In this document: one piece after another, positions 1-10,015 of the stretch
Layout: each line of letters begins with the position of its first letter
Position numbering within the stretch: position 1 is the stretch's first letter
From: Gerris lacustris
Taxonomy: Eukaryota; Arthropoda; Insecta; Hemiptera; Gerridae
Assembly: GCA_951217055.1 (NCBI GenBank)
Contig: OX578277.1
Coordinates: forward strand, 107,326,514 to 107,390,513
Length of the DNA stretch: 64,000 nt
Direction: 5' to 3'
Made by a program: the position numbers and the translations under genes
The notes under the pieces: generated by a model
The model's database searches: none
What the model was told of the DNA's origin: nothing
What the model saw: only the letters and a program-made list of their open reading frames with translations

Positions 1-159
1 CTTCCAAGTTGCAACGATATATCGTGCGATTTATCTTCCTTCATATTGCACCGACAAATCGCAAGGTGTAACGCCGGCTTTACGCGATTACGATTGACGT
101 TTTTCGGGTGCTTATTAACACCTTTGTATTTTAAATATTTTAAAATTATTTTTCTATTT
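1..159. other. Unassigned AT-rich sequence
   Basis: No coding or repeat signal recognised. Confidence 0.3.
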
Positions 160-402
160 GATGGATGAATAGGTGGGATAATAACAAAATTAAGTTAATA
201 GGTAAATTTGAAGTAAAACCAATTTGTTATTTAGTGTGCTTTTGTTTTTCAAATTATTGTTATAAAATAACTGAAATAAAATATTAATTTAGTCTTATTG
301 TTATTTCAGAATAATATAACTTTGACAGAAGAATACCCTAAAAGGTTCGAAATGTCTCATGCTACAAAGTTAATGTTGTTATTATTAGACCTAATTCATC
401 CA
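160..402 (+). repeat. Repeat family H copy with inverted ends and stem-loop motif
   Basis: Ends are roughly inverted (GATGGATGAATAGGT at 160, and CCTAATTCATCC near 390). Near the right end is GACAGAAGAATACCC-loop-GGTTCGAAATGTCTC (about 325-355), the motif shared with copies at 7258 and 7828. Confidence 0.5.
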
Positions 403-736
403 TGGTAAATTAATTATTTTCGATAAATTTTCATCGCCCCATACTAAGGTATTTGCATGAATTATTTCAAAGTTCATTCATTATAGGGTGGTTGGTTCGA
501 ATCCCGCATGCACATGTTAAATTTTTATCTTCTTTATATTATTCCTATGAGAGGGTCAAAACGTTACGCCAGAATTTTAAATTTCAACTTACCTATTAGC
601 TTAAACGATTTGGGAGATATGAACCAAAGACGGACGGACAGACAGACACATCACCCTCAGCATAACAAGGGTTTCAAGAAGGATCTAAGTAACCCTAAAA
701 ATCATCGAAAACTTTTTCAAAAAATATATATTTTTT

Positions 737-1236
737 TACTTTCTCTATAAAGAGAAAGTATTGTGATGGCGCGAAAATTCGTTGGTAGTCCATTTAAATA
801 CGAATCTAACGATATAAGCCGCTTTCCCGGGAAAAATCTAGATCCTGAGACAATAGCTTTAAATGTGGACGGAGAGAGGAGTGGGTTCGATTCCCAGCCG
901 AGGTGAAGTTATTTTTATGATAAATTTTGATGAAATATTCAATAATAATTAAATGTACATACGATAACACCAAAACTAATCAATGGACACACTGGGCCAT
1001 GAAATTATGAACTCGTATATGAGAACGCTTGTCTGAGTTGTCTCGGACCGATTTGTTTCATAATTTTTCAGAGGTTTTGGGAAATAGAGCCCCCAAATTT
1101 GGAGCTAAAATTGATTTCTCGATTTCACCTTGGGGTATGATGTTGCCAAACATAATATATTATGTCAAATTTCAACAAAATTAGGTTTGTAGTTTAGTCC
1201 ACGCGTCTTCACAGACTGCAGCAGACAGACAGACAT
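737..1236. repeat. Interspersed repeat family A, rearranged copy
   Basis: It begins with a perfect palindrome (TACTTTCTC..GAGAAAGTA, 737-760). It carries a tRNA B-box-like GGGTTCGATTCCC near 890, and ends after a GACAGACAGACA stretch near 1235. Compared with the fuller copy at 54455-55093, the first half is inverted while the second half is direct. The stretch 484-735 before it holds only another B-box-like fragment (GGTTCGAATCCC, about 493). Confidence 0.6.
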
Positions 1237-1903
1237 TTTTGTAATACAGTGGATGCAGCTTAATGCAACCAGTAATCACTAGCTTAGTGTGATCAACATA
1301 CCTTAGGATGGGCACACTCAATACCAATGCCTTAAAAATTACAATACTTTCTTTTAAACTACGCATACGAAAAAGTTAAAATATATATAATAGTTATGAC
1401 ATTTTTATTTTTTGTCGTTTTAATATCTGGCCTTAAATAAATCAAAACCCATGAATTTTTTTTTTTTTTTTTTTTTATAATTTATTACTGTCATTTAGCG
1501 TTTTTTAAAAAATATAGATAACGTCGACAACAAAATATTAAACGTTTTATTTGTAAATAGAAATAATTTGAACCCTGAACTATTTTTCTATCTAATTAAT
1601 AAAATGAATTGGGCCTATTCATTCATAGTTAGAAATGAAAGGAACTCATTAATAACTTTCAAGGTCACGCATTCTTGTATAATATTTACATACATTTGGT
1701 ATTTATATTTTTAATTTATAGTGATGAGATGCTTTGAGTTAATTAGTGAGTTTTGTCCTAATGAAAAAAATATTTACGTAACTCGGGCTCAATGTCATTA
1801 TAATGTGAAATTAATATTAAAATTCTATATTATGCTTTTAACTTATCACTAACTGCTTTTATTATCTCATTTATTTGGAGGGTACTGTCATTAAATTTTG
1901 AGT
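1237..1903. other. AT-rich non-coding sequence
   Basis: No gene or clear repeat structure seen, apart from homopolymer T near 1455-1477. Confidence 0.3.
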
Positions 1904-2119
1904 TATAGTAAACACATTATACTTATTAACTCTGACAGCTTGGGAAAATCGAGAAAACAAATGGGAGGAGAGTGAATGAGAGCTTGAGATTTTGGCGGGA
2001 ATAGGTCATTGCCCGACCTATTACCCGCCAAAATCTCAAGCTCTCATTCACTCTCTTCCCATTTTTTTTCTCGATTTTCCTAAGCTGTCAGAGTTAAAAA
2101 GTATAATGTGTTTACTATA
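1904..2119. mobile_element. Palindromic MITE (foldback)
   Basis: Two ~100-bp arms are near-perfect inverted repeats around a loop at about 2010. The ends are TATAGTAAACACATTATAC and its complement. TA lies at both ends, which fits a Tc1/mariner-type target duplication. The arms also contain the matched AGCTTGAGATTTTGGCGGG tract. It would fold into a long hairpin if transcribed. Confidence 0.8.
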
Positions 2120-2397
2120 GTATAATATTTATAATTTTCACTTCGTAGTGTGTTTCGCTTACGGTTTGGTGCCTTACTGAATATATCTTTAGGGCTATAA
2201 ATTTTGTGAATTAATTTAGGATCCACGTCAACCAAGACGAAATAAATTTATACTTTTCACATATAGGTTGTAATAAAAAAAAATTAATTTTTGAAAGAAA
2301 ATTCGTTCTTCATAAAATCTCCTGCTAGTTCAATAAAGATTTATAGTATGTAATAATTTTTTTTTTCAATATGTACCCTGTATTAAGAAAGTTTCTA

Positions 2398-2715
2398 AAA
2401 TCGTATGGAACCGATTTGTGGTGGTGCCATTTAAGATTTTGATGGATTTACACGTTTTGCGGTCCCCTAAGTCCAAAAAAGTGGTTTTTACTTAAAAACA
2501 ATAAATGTCTGTCTGTCGCCTGTGCAGATGCCGGGAGCCTAAACTAATGGGCCGATTTTAACGAAATTTGGCATTCGCATTCAGAAAAATCATTCCCCGT
2601 GGAGAAATCGAGAAATGAATATTAGCTCCAAATTTAGGGGCGCTACCCCCCCCCCCCCCCCCAAAAAAAAAGAAACGCCGAAAAAATTAATTTTTGAAAA
2701 TGGTTCTTTCGGTTT
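2398..2715 (-). repeat. Repeat family A fragment
   Basis: Reverse complement of the second half of family A (compare 54790-55060): TGTCTGTCTGTC near 2505, then GATTTTAACGAAATTTGGCAT, then AGCTCCAAATTTAGGGGCG. A run of about 18 C follows at 2647, where the other copies have only five G/C. Confidence 0.65.
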
Positions 2716-3140
2716 GATTAAAAAATTCGAATATTATATTATAACACTGAGGGACTTCTCCCACTTACCTACAAAGAACCCCCCCTCCCCCCCCCCCCTC
2801 CACATCAACCATCTAATAAATTTATTCTATCAAAACTATAATACTAGACAACTATTACTACCCGGACAACGACTTTTTTTAAGAGCCTATTTCAAACCGT
2901 CATTGCATGGCTTTCACCCTATATAAGTTATAGATATGAAATTTAAAGAAGAAGAATGTGGTTTTCAGACCTCACAAACCCCCTGACTCTATCTATTACA
3001 GAAGCTGAGCTATAAGTGTTCAAAAAAGTGCGGTTTTTTTGCCCACTCTGTATATTCCAACATGCTTTACTTAGAAGCATTGCGGGTTATAGTTATGAAT
3101 ACCTTCCCACATTACACGATCAATAATTCGTTCCTTTTTA

Positions 3141-5755
3141 TAGTCCAGTCACTCGGGCGAAAAATAGGGCCTTACCTCCGAATTCTGTCGGACTGCATGG
3201 ATTAGGCTGAAAATTTGGATTTAAGCTTGTCTTAACCTCCTTTTCAAAAGTTATATATGGGCGAGGTGTGCTTTTTGATTTTAAGGGGTTAAAACTACCC
3301 CTAAGTGAAAATAATAGGAAAACACGTATTTAAGCATTTTATGCATTAAAATGTGATTGAATTAAGTAAAATAAACATATTCAATGATAATATGTACTTT
3401 AATACAAATTTTCAACCCTTAGAAACCACCCCTTATGACAAAAAAAACTTTTTTTACGCTTTGAAATGCTTAACTTGTGAATTAAAATCAATAACAATGC
3501 ATTTATCGTTTGTGAAATGATGTTTCATTGGTTTCAAATTTTCAACCCCTAGAAAGCACCCCTTCATGCAAAAAAAACAAATACTAAAAAAGCCTATTTA
3601 TATATTTTTTTCTTTTTTCTTAATGGTGAACCCTTTTTCAAATTGCTATATGATTGAAAACTATATATAGGTATATATTTTCTTAGGGTCTGGTTAGGGT
3701 CTGGTTCTTAGGGTCTGGTTCTTAGGGTTACAATGAATAAACTCTTCCTTTTCTTAAAAAACAGCTATATTTCGCCCTAACTAAGGGCTTCCTCAGGCTG
3801 GTAATATTCCTAGGACATAATCTCTAGCAGTTTAAAACTTTGTCATGATAAAAAAGAAAATTTTTATTATGAAACACATAATATTAAAATGAATCCTCCC
3901 TGTAAAACTCCCAGGGAGTTAAAAAATAGTGCAAAAAAATCAGGAACCATCACAATCGCACTTGATATAATATCTTCATCGACTTTATCTTCTTCTTCAT
4001 TAATTGAAGGGCAGTTTTGACAATTATCTCCCGAGCAGGTCGCACACGTGGCATTTCAAAATAAACCTAGCCTCCAACAGCTACACGAAGATCCGCAACC
4101 TTTTTTACAATTGCAAAAAATCATCTTCAACAGCTCCTCTGGTGCAGGCAAACTTTGCATTCTACTGGTTGTAGAGATTCTGCATCTTTGAGCCATCCCC
4201 AATCAATTATTTTTATGTTCTTATTTCTCAGCCATAACTGGGTTTGTAAGAATACTCTTTTTATGTGCTCATTGAGAGCACCAACTGTTGGCACAAGGGA
4301 AGATAATTTAACCGCAGTATCCTTTGTAGTGGCTTTTATAAATTACTCGTACCTCATTTACTGTAGAAACGATGAGTAATCTTCAATTTTATTTAATTAA
4401 TTCACGTGAGCAAACTTAGCAAGTCCATACAATAAAATGGGGCAGTACCTGCCAGCTTCCAAAATGTGGTCAATCTAGGAAGTGATATCATAAAATTCAT
4501 CTACAAAACTATTATACGTACTTTAGATATCTGAGAGCTCCAAAATATATATATTTTTCAAGCTCTAAAATTATCTCCTAAAACTATCATTGGTTTTTCT
4601 TCAATAAATTAGTTAATTTGCGAGCTTTGATATATGTATACATAGCCATTTGAAAGGTAATTTCAAGGGCTACAAGGCTAGGTTCATTAGAAAGTCAAAC
4701 TACCCCTCAATTTTGAAAAATTAAGGGTTGAAGAACTCGAAACAGGGGGTGTTCACACCAAGACCCACACTTTAATCGGTGATATCTCCATTGATTTTCA
4801 TGCTGCAGAAGTTTATAAAAAATGAAAATATTCATTGAAAAAAGAGCTACATTTTTGTCTTCTATCATTTTAAATGTATGTATTATAGTTTTTAAGTTAT
4901 TTTGAAAAAAGGGAATTTTTTAGAAATTTTCAAAATAGGCGATATAATTTAATCGAACTTATTTTTCAAAAATAATGCATTTTAAACCAGTCAAACTCCT
5001 GGATCTAATAAAGAACACTAAAATAAAATGTATTATAGAAGGAAAACGATTAATTTTGATTCTGGTGGATATTAGGTTAATTATACTGCCCTTTTCTCCT
5101 TAAAATATTCGAGGAGTCCATCTTTTACGAGCTGTAACTCACTCAGTTTACATGCAAATGAATTTTAACAGTACTCATTGTAAAGGTCTTTTCATGGACT
5201 ATGAAAAACTACCGTATCATTATCCCCGAAAAATCAACCCTTTTCTTGCAATTTAACGTTGAATACATTGATCCAAGTATTCGCAAAAAAAATGTCTCCT
5301 TTCACCGACCATATCCCCCTTTGTATTGCACCTAGAATATCTTATAAAAAATTAATCTCTTTGTTTTTTTATAAGCTTCATTTTTGTTTTCTATACTTTT
5401 TTCGATCAGAGGCATATTTTTTAGTTATTCGCGAAAAACCGTTAAAAAACGTGACTTTTTTCAATGAAAATTCGCTGTTTTCAACAACGAATAACTCAAA
5501 AAGTATTGACTTTCGGAAAAAACTCTATAGAACAAAAGTTGCTTAGAATTTGATCCTCTATCGATTCCCGTGGTTATTTTGAGTAAAAGAATGTCCACCC
5601 CCGAGAAGGGGTGGCAACCACCCCTGGGGTGGAAGCACACATCGGCACTATATAACTTTTGTTGTTTGAGCACTTTCCCATCAACTCACCAAATTTCAAG
5701 TGAATCGGTTCAGTCCGACAGAATTCGGAGGGGAATAGCCCGAGTGACTGGACTA
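3141..5755. mobile_element. 2.6-kb TIR element enclosing a decayed protein gene
   Basis: The left end (3141-3195) starts TAGTCCAGTCACTCGGGC and contains CTCCGAATTCTGTCGGACTG. The right end (5711-5755) is its inverted copy with a small indel. TTA flanks both sides, a possible 3-bp target duplication. The interior holds repeats such as AACCCCTAGAAA.CACCCCT and the CXC-domain relic at 3960-4350. Class unknown; a DNA transposon is inferred from the TIRs. Confidence 0.65.
3960..4350 (-). pseudogene. Decayed transposon-associated protein with CXC (Tesmin/TSO1-like) domain
   Basis: On the - strand one frame reads VPTVGALNEHIKRVFLQTQL and then a segment ending DWGW. After a frameshift another frame reads PAPEELLKMIFCNCKKGCGS, continuing with SCSCW and C..C..C spacing, and is broken by a stop codon. 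This Cys-rich CN/CKKGC block, preceded by an H.KR...Q...W segment, is common in insect TE-associated proteins. The gene is fragmented by at least one frameshift and one stop and lies inside the TIR element at 3141-5755. I recognise the protein type from memory and have no alignment. Confidence 0.55.
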
Positions 5756-6227
5756 TTAGGGAATCGTTGGTGAAACCAAAAGAAGGAACACTTATAGTTT
5801 CGTTTCTGAATCTGTCTGTCACTCTGTACGGTTCTAATAACTTTTCAATCAAAAGAGATAAAAACATGAAACTTTCCAATACCTATTAAAGATAGTTTTG
5901 ACGCACACACAGGAAAAATATAGCGAACTCAAAATTATCAGCTGTTCAAATTTAAAATGGCACGAAAAAATATTTTTAAAATTTTGAGTGGGGTATCAAA
6001 TGAATGGTATTGAAGTGTAGATTACAAAAATAAATATAACACTTGTCGATAGATTTAAATTTTCATGCCATTTTAACAAAAAACATCATTTATAAGTCGA
6101 AATATATCCAAAAATATGTTTATCTACGATTGATACGAAATATAAACATTATATCTTTGTTTAGATGCGTAGAAAGTGATTATTTACGTACTTGTATTCA
6201 TTGCGCATGCGCGTCTCATAGTTCTGA
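5756..6227. other. Unassigned repeat-like sequence
   Basis: Contains a CTGTCTGTCAC stretch typical of the repeats here, but no clear boundaries or genes. Confidence 0.3.
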
Positions 6228-6276
6228 ACAATTCCTCTTCTTTACCACACTAGCGCGGTAAAGAAGAGGAATTCTT
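6225..6276. repeat. Short inverted repeat (hairpin)
   Basis: AATTCCTCTTCTTTACC at 6229 is followed by GGTAAAGAAGAGGAATT, with an 11-nt CACTAGCGC-type loop. The same CTTTACC..GGTAAAG core appears in the hairpin at 61566. Confidence 0.7.
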
Positions 6277-6383
6277 CAGCTTTACGCACGATTAGCAAGT
6301 TTGTTTACATTTAACAAAACTAATTTGCTGTTTTTTTTTTTTTATTAAAGTAACGGTTTATATCGAGTTTTTAGTGAAAAACA

Positions 6384-6539
6384 ATGAGTGAGTCAAGTGA
6401 CTTTGACGAAAATGTGGAGAATAATACTCCTCCAGAAATGTGTGGTTTTACTACCCTCGCTGTCGCTCGGGTGCAAACTCCACACTCGCATGCAAAATGC
6501 TACTTTCCGCACTCGACGCGTAATCTACTATTATGGTAA
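6384..6539 (+). CDS. Small unassigned ORF (51 aa)
   Basis: Opens with MSESSDFDENVENNTPPE, an acidic start like those of many TE and nuclear proteins, and ends LLLW. It sits just after the hairpin at 6229 and has no recognised homologue. It may be a relic first exon of a transposon, or chance. Confidence 0.15.
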   Translation: MSESSDFDENVENNTPPEMCGFTTLAVARVQTPHSHAKCYFPHSTRNLLLW

Positions 6540-6759
6540 GCTCGAAAAACACGATTAAAATCAGACACAAAAAAATTGGATCAGATACGGCAGATTTGCC
6601 AAAGAATTAAATAATTTAAATGGGAGAGGTCTAGCTGAACAATCAAGCCTGATTCAAATCCTAGAGAGGTTAAACATGTTATGAAATTTTTATCACATTA
6701 ACACAAATAGAACCGAGTAAATATAGTAAATTAGAGATTGTTGCTTGTAGCATTCAATT

Positions 6760-6887
6760 CTGCAGTAGTTGGGTCTATTAAGAAAATAAAAACTCACTTT
6801 TGCAATATTTCGACCCCTCCTTGGGTCATTCTCAAGCTGGAATCAAAAGTGAGCTTTTTATTTCCTTAATAGACCCAACTACTGCAG
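6760..6887. mobile_element. Compact inverted-repeat element with stem-loop motif
   Basis: The arms start CTGCAGTAGTTGGGTCTATT and pair over about 43 bp. Between them, on the - strand, is GAATGACCC-AAGGAG-GGGTCGAAATATTG, the recurrent stem plus GAAA motif. Confidence 0.7.
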
Positions 6888-7633
6888 ACGAGTAAATATG
6901 TTTAACATGGTTTCAATCTTTCTCAATTCACTTGATCGACAACATAAATCTATGATTGAAATAAAAGTGACTCATGTGGTTATCAATAAAAATAATTCCT
7001 AATAGAATGACATATGAATGTAACACATTATAATATTTTAACATCCGCATAAATCAAATAGTTAAGTTATTTTTAGGTATGGGAAAATATATGGTATCAA
7101 AGCAGCTTTGAGACTTTATATGGTCATATTCAGTTTATTCAGTTTCCTTAAAAACAAAGTCAACCAATTGTAACAATAATTTCCTTTATAAAATTAATTT
7201 GATTGGGTAACTAAAAAAATGTTAATTTAATCTTATTGTGAATTTAGAATGCATAACTGTGACAGAAGATGACCCTATAAAGGTTCGAAACATCTCATGA
7301 AAGAAAGAGAATAGTTATTAATTATTACACTTATTCCATCCATCAACATTAATAATTAAAAAAAAAAAAAATACGTGTGGTGTCGCGGGACACGTGGTAG
7401 AAACGAAGTTCCTTACCTTTTTCATTAAATATGAATTATAAAATCACACTGCTAAGTACGTATACATTGCTAACTACTTATACATGGCAGAGTTAAGGCA
7501 AAATTAAAAGAAAATCATTATTTGTATTATTAAAGCAAGCGTCTTACTATAAATATAATATATTGAATATAAAAAAAAAGTTGATCATGATGAGTTTATA
7601 AAAAACGTAGAAAATTTACACCTTTTTAAATTT
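6888..7633. repeat. Unassigned sequence with a family H fragment
   Basis: Mostly AT-rich. About 7190-7350 resembles family H, with GACAGAAGATGACCC-loop-GGTTCGAAACATCTC at 7258 and TTATTCCATCCATCAAC near 7330. Confidence 0.45.
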
Positions 7634-7939
7634 ATTGATTCTTAAAATTTAAGTTGATGGATAAATAAGGTGTGGTAGCAATATAAAAACACTTATCAAA
7701 TCTAAATAATTTTGTTATTTATTGTTTGTATTGTGACTGGTTATAATTTTTTTTTAAATTTTTGGAATGTTTAAAGCATTATTAATTAACTTATATTTAT
7801 TGTTTGTTGTTATTTTAGATTAATTAAAGATTGATAATGACCTTAAAACAGGGTCGAAACGTCTCGTTAATGAAGAATTAAGTGTTTTTATATTACTACC
7901 ACACCTTATTTATCCATCAACTAAAATTTTAAGAATCAA
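7634..7939. mobile_element. Family H element with ~60-bp TIRs
   Basis: The left arm (from 7634, TTGATTCTTAAAATTTAAG and then GTTGATGGATAAATAAGG) is inverted at the right end (to 7939). The motif GATAATGACC-loop-GGGTCGAAACGTCTC lies just inside the right arm at 7828. Confidence 0.75.
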
Positions 7940-8164
7940 CAAAAAATGAGTTTATAGTGAAAGAGTATGTTTGTTAAAGGAGTTTGGATTGAAATAGGAC
8001 TGTTTTCTACCTACCCGGCATATTAATTTAAAATATTATAAAATATATCTCTTCCCTACTCTAAAGCTTCTGCTTGTATCAGGGTGAAATTTTACATGAT
8101 TATATTTTATTTATTTACAAAACAAAGTGACATTTTTGACATATATAACAAAATAATCAAAACA

Positions 8165-8430
8165 AGTCAAGTAACAGGCTTCCTTAATGACACATTTTCC
8201 CGTCTTTTAATGCTTACGTTTACGCGAGCGTTGCGCTTGAACGCTTGGGCGGATAACGTTTTCCGACGAACTCAGCCTGGGCATTGGTAAAATGAATATG
8301 TGTACCAAATTTAATTTAACTCGGTGATATTTTACTTAAGTTATCGTCATCTCTGTAGATTTCGTGACGGATTTTGCGTGACAGTGATTTTGTGACGGTA
8401 ATTTTGTTACGGTGATTTTGGTTGTTTTTT
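8165..8430 (-). repeat. Family B fragment plus short degenerate tandem repeat
   Basis: 8170-8365 is the reverse complement of the 5' half of family B (compare 62320-62470). About 8355-8425 has four or more imperfect repeats of GTGACGGTGATTTT. Confidence 0.55.
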
Positions 8431-8800
8431 CGGATTCGGGCTCCAGAACGTGCCATAAGGAACTTCGATCCAATAAAAATTAAATAGAAACGTGTTGATC
8501 TAAACTCAACATTTTATCATTTTTATTTCTTAAGTAATATTCTGGAATTACTACAAACTAGAATAACAATTTTCTTTAACAGAATGATAATTACATTTAC
8601 TGAGTTGCTTTTAATTTCCATAAAATCGAATCTCATTATTAAATCTATAAGCTAATTATTTTAAGTCCATTCTATTTTTTAAAATGTATTTTTTTTGGTA
8701 TGTTGTGTTTTACGCTGGCTGATAATCGTGGTAAAGTATTGTAACTTCATTTGTTTGTGAACAAAAGGAAAGACAATGAAATAATAATAATATAAATAAT
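8431..8800. other. Unassigned intergenic or upstream-intron sequence
   Basis: AT-rich, with no exon of the transporter or other gene recognised. Confidence 0.3.
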
Positions 8801-8809
8801 TACAGGATT

Positions 8810-9137
8810 AAAAGAACTTTTTATATACTACGTTTTTAAATTTTCTGTGTTAAATCATATATTTGAAATGAAGATTGTTAAATATGGGATACGTCAAAAC
8901 AAATAAAATAACTTGCGGATTTTCTTTGAACTAACTTTCCATACAGCAAAATTTGCTGAGAACGAATTATATTAAGAGAGCTAAAATTATTATAATAATG
9001 CATTGTCATCGTGTTCTGAGCTATTCTAAAAGTTTCAAATGTCTAGCTACTCGGGAAGTTTGTTATAAATCTATTGCAAGATTTGTACTGGACAAACAAA
9101 CAAACAAACAAGAAAGCAAGCTAATAAAATCGTAGTA
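8810..9137 (+). repeat. Family G unit, isolated copy
   Basis: Matches the array at 17281-19700: ACTTTTTATATACTACG, then AACTTGCGGATTTTCT, GCAAAATTTGCTGA, ATGCATTGTCATCGTGTTC and AGAAAGCAAGCTAAT. Confidence 0.7.
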
Positions 9138-9164
9138 AAATACCATTTTTGAAAACTGGTCGTA

Positions 9165-9468
9165 TTTTCAACTTTTTTTTTTTTTTGGTTTCTGTATTCT
9201 TCACCTAAAATGTTTCCATGTGCAAAATTTAGGGAAGATTGAAAGACGGGAAGTGGTTCGATATTGGGGTAATAGGTGTGCGATGAAACTTAAAAAGCAA
9301 AGAAATGTGTCGCCATTTATTTATTTTTATTTTTTTTTTGGGGGGGTTTCTGTATTCTTTACCTTAGTTGTTTACATGTGCAAAATTTGGGGAAACTGAA
9401 ATACGGGAAGTGGTTCAAAATCGGGGTAACAGAAACGTGCGATGAAACTTACAAAGCAAAGTAATATA
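9165..9468 (+). repeat. Two-copy tandem duplication (~150 bp)
   Basis: Two consecutive copies (about 9173-9305 and 9338-9465) share GTTTCTGTATTCTT, CATGTGCAAAATTT, GGGAAGTGGTTC and GTGCGATGAAACTTA, each preceded by a T-rich run. Confidence 0.75.
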
Positions 9469-9766
9469 AGACCAGTAAACATATTGTACATTTTAAACAA
9501 AAACTGCTCAATTGTTTTAGTTTTTAACGAGCAGAAAATATATATCGTTCTCCTGTAATTTCTTAAATATGCCACAATAATTTACCTCAAGGACAGAACT
9601 ATTGTGGTGAAGATTATGTTTTAGATTGATGTTTCATGAAATCATTTAAAAATGCTCTCTTGAAGAGTTTTAAGTGTACTGTCATTACTTCAAGTTTAAA
9701 TTCACTAAGATTATTTTTCAAATTTTTTAAAAAAATTTTCACAATCATAATGTTATCTGATTACAG

Positions 9767-10015
9767 GCTGGAATGTCAGATGGACCTTACGTATGGAGCA
9801 AGACAGCGCAGTCATGGGTTCTGGGCTCATTCTTCTTAGGTTATGTGGTGACACAGATACCATTTGGTATTTTGGCTAAGAAGTACGGTTCTACGTTGAT
9901 CCTTGGATGGGGCATGATGTTCAACTCTATTATGGGTCTTATTGTTCCCTTTGCAACTACGTACGGTGGACTCTACGGTATTATCGCCGTTCGCTTCCTT
10001 CAAGGTCTTGGAGAA
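9767..10015 (+). CDS. SLC17-like transporter, first exon in window
   Basis: The acceptor ttacag precedes GCT GGA ATG and the donor is GAA|gtgagt, giving 83 codons, phase 0 at both ends. It encodes the second and third membrane helices with the MFS A-like loop (ILAKKYGS) and ends at the RFLQGLGE signature, which the next exon completes. The in-frame ATG at 9773 is internal, because the acceptor and family alignment place two residues before it. Confidence 0.93.

Noticed and set aside
3685..3735. TTAGGGTCTGG repeats as telomere sequence
   Set aside because: The unit is 11-17 bp with CTGG/TCTGGTTC spacers and only three copies; the insect telomere repeat is TTAGG and it is not at an end. Just a short local duplication.
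5259..5879. Overlapping 67-101-aa ORFs
   Set aside because: They fall in the right end of the TIR element and its flank; no domain and mutual overlap on both strands.
8084..9135. Missing N-terminal exons of the SLC17-like gene
   Set aside because: No frame here shows the expected first helix or splice phase; the ORFs are repeat-derived.
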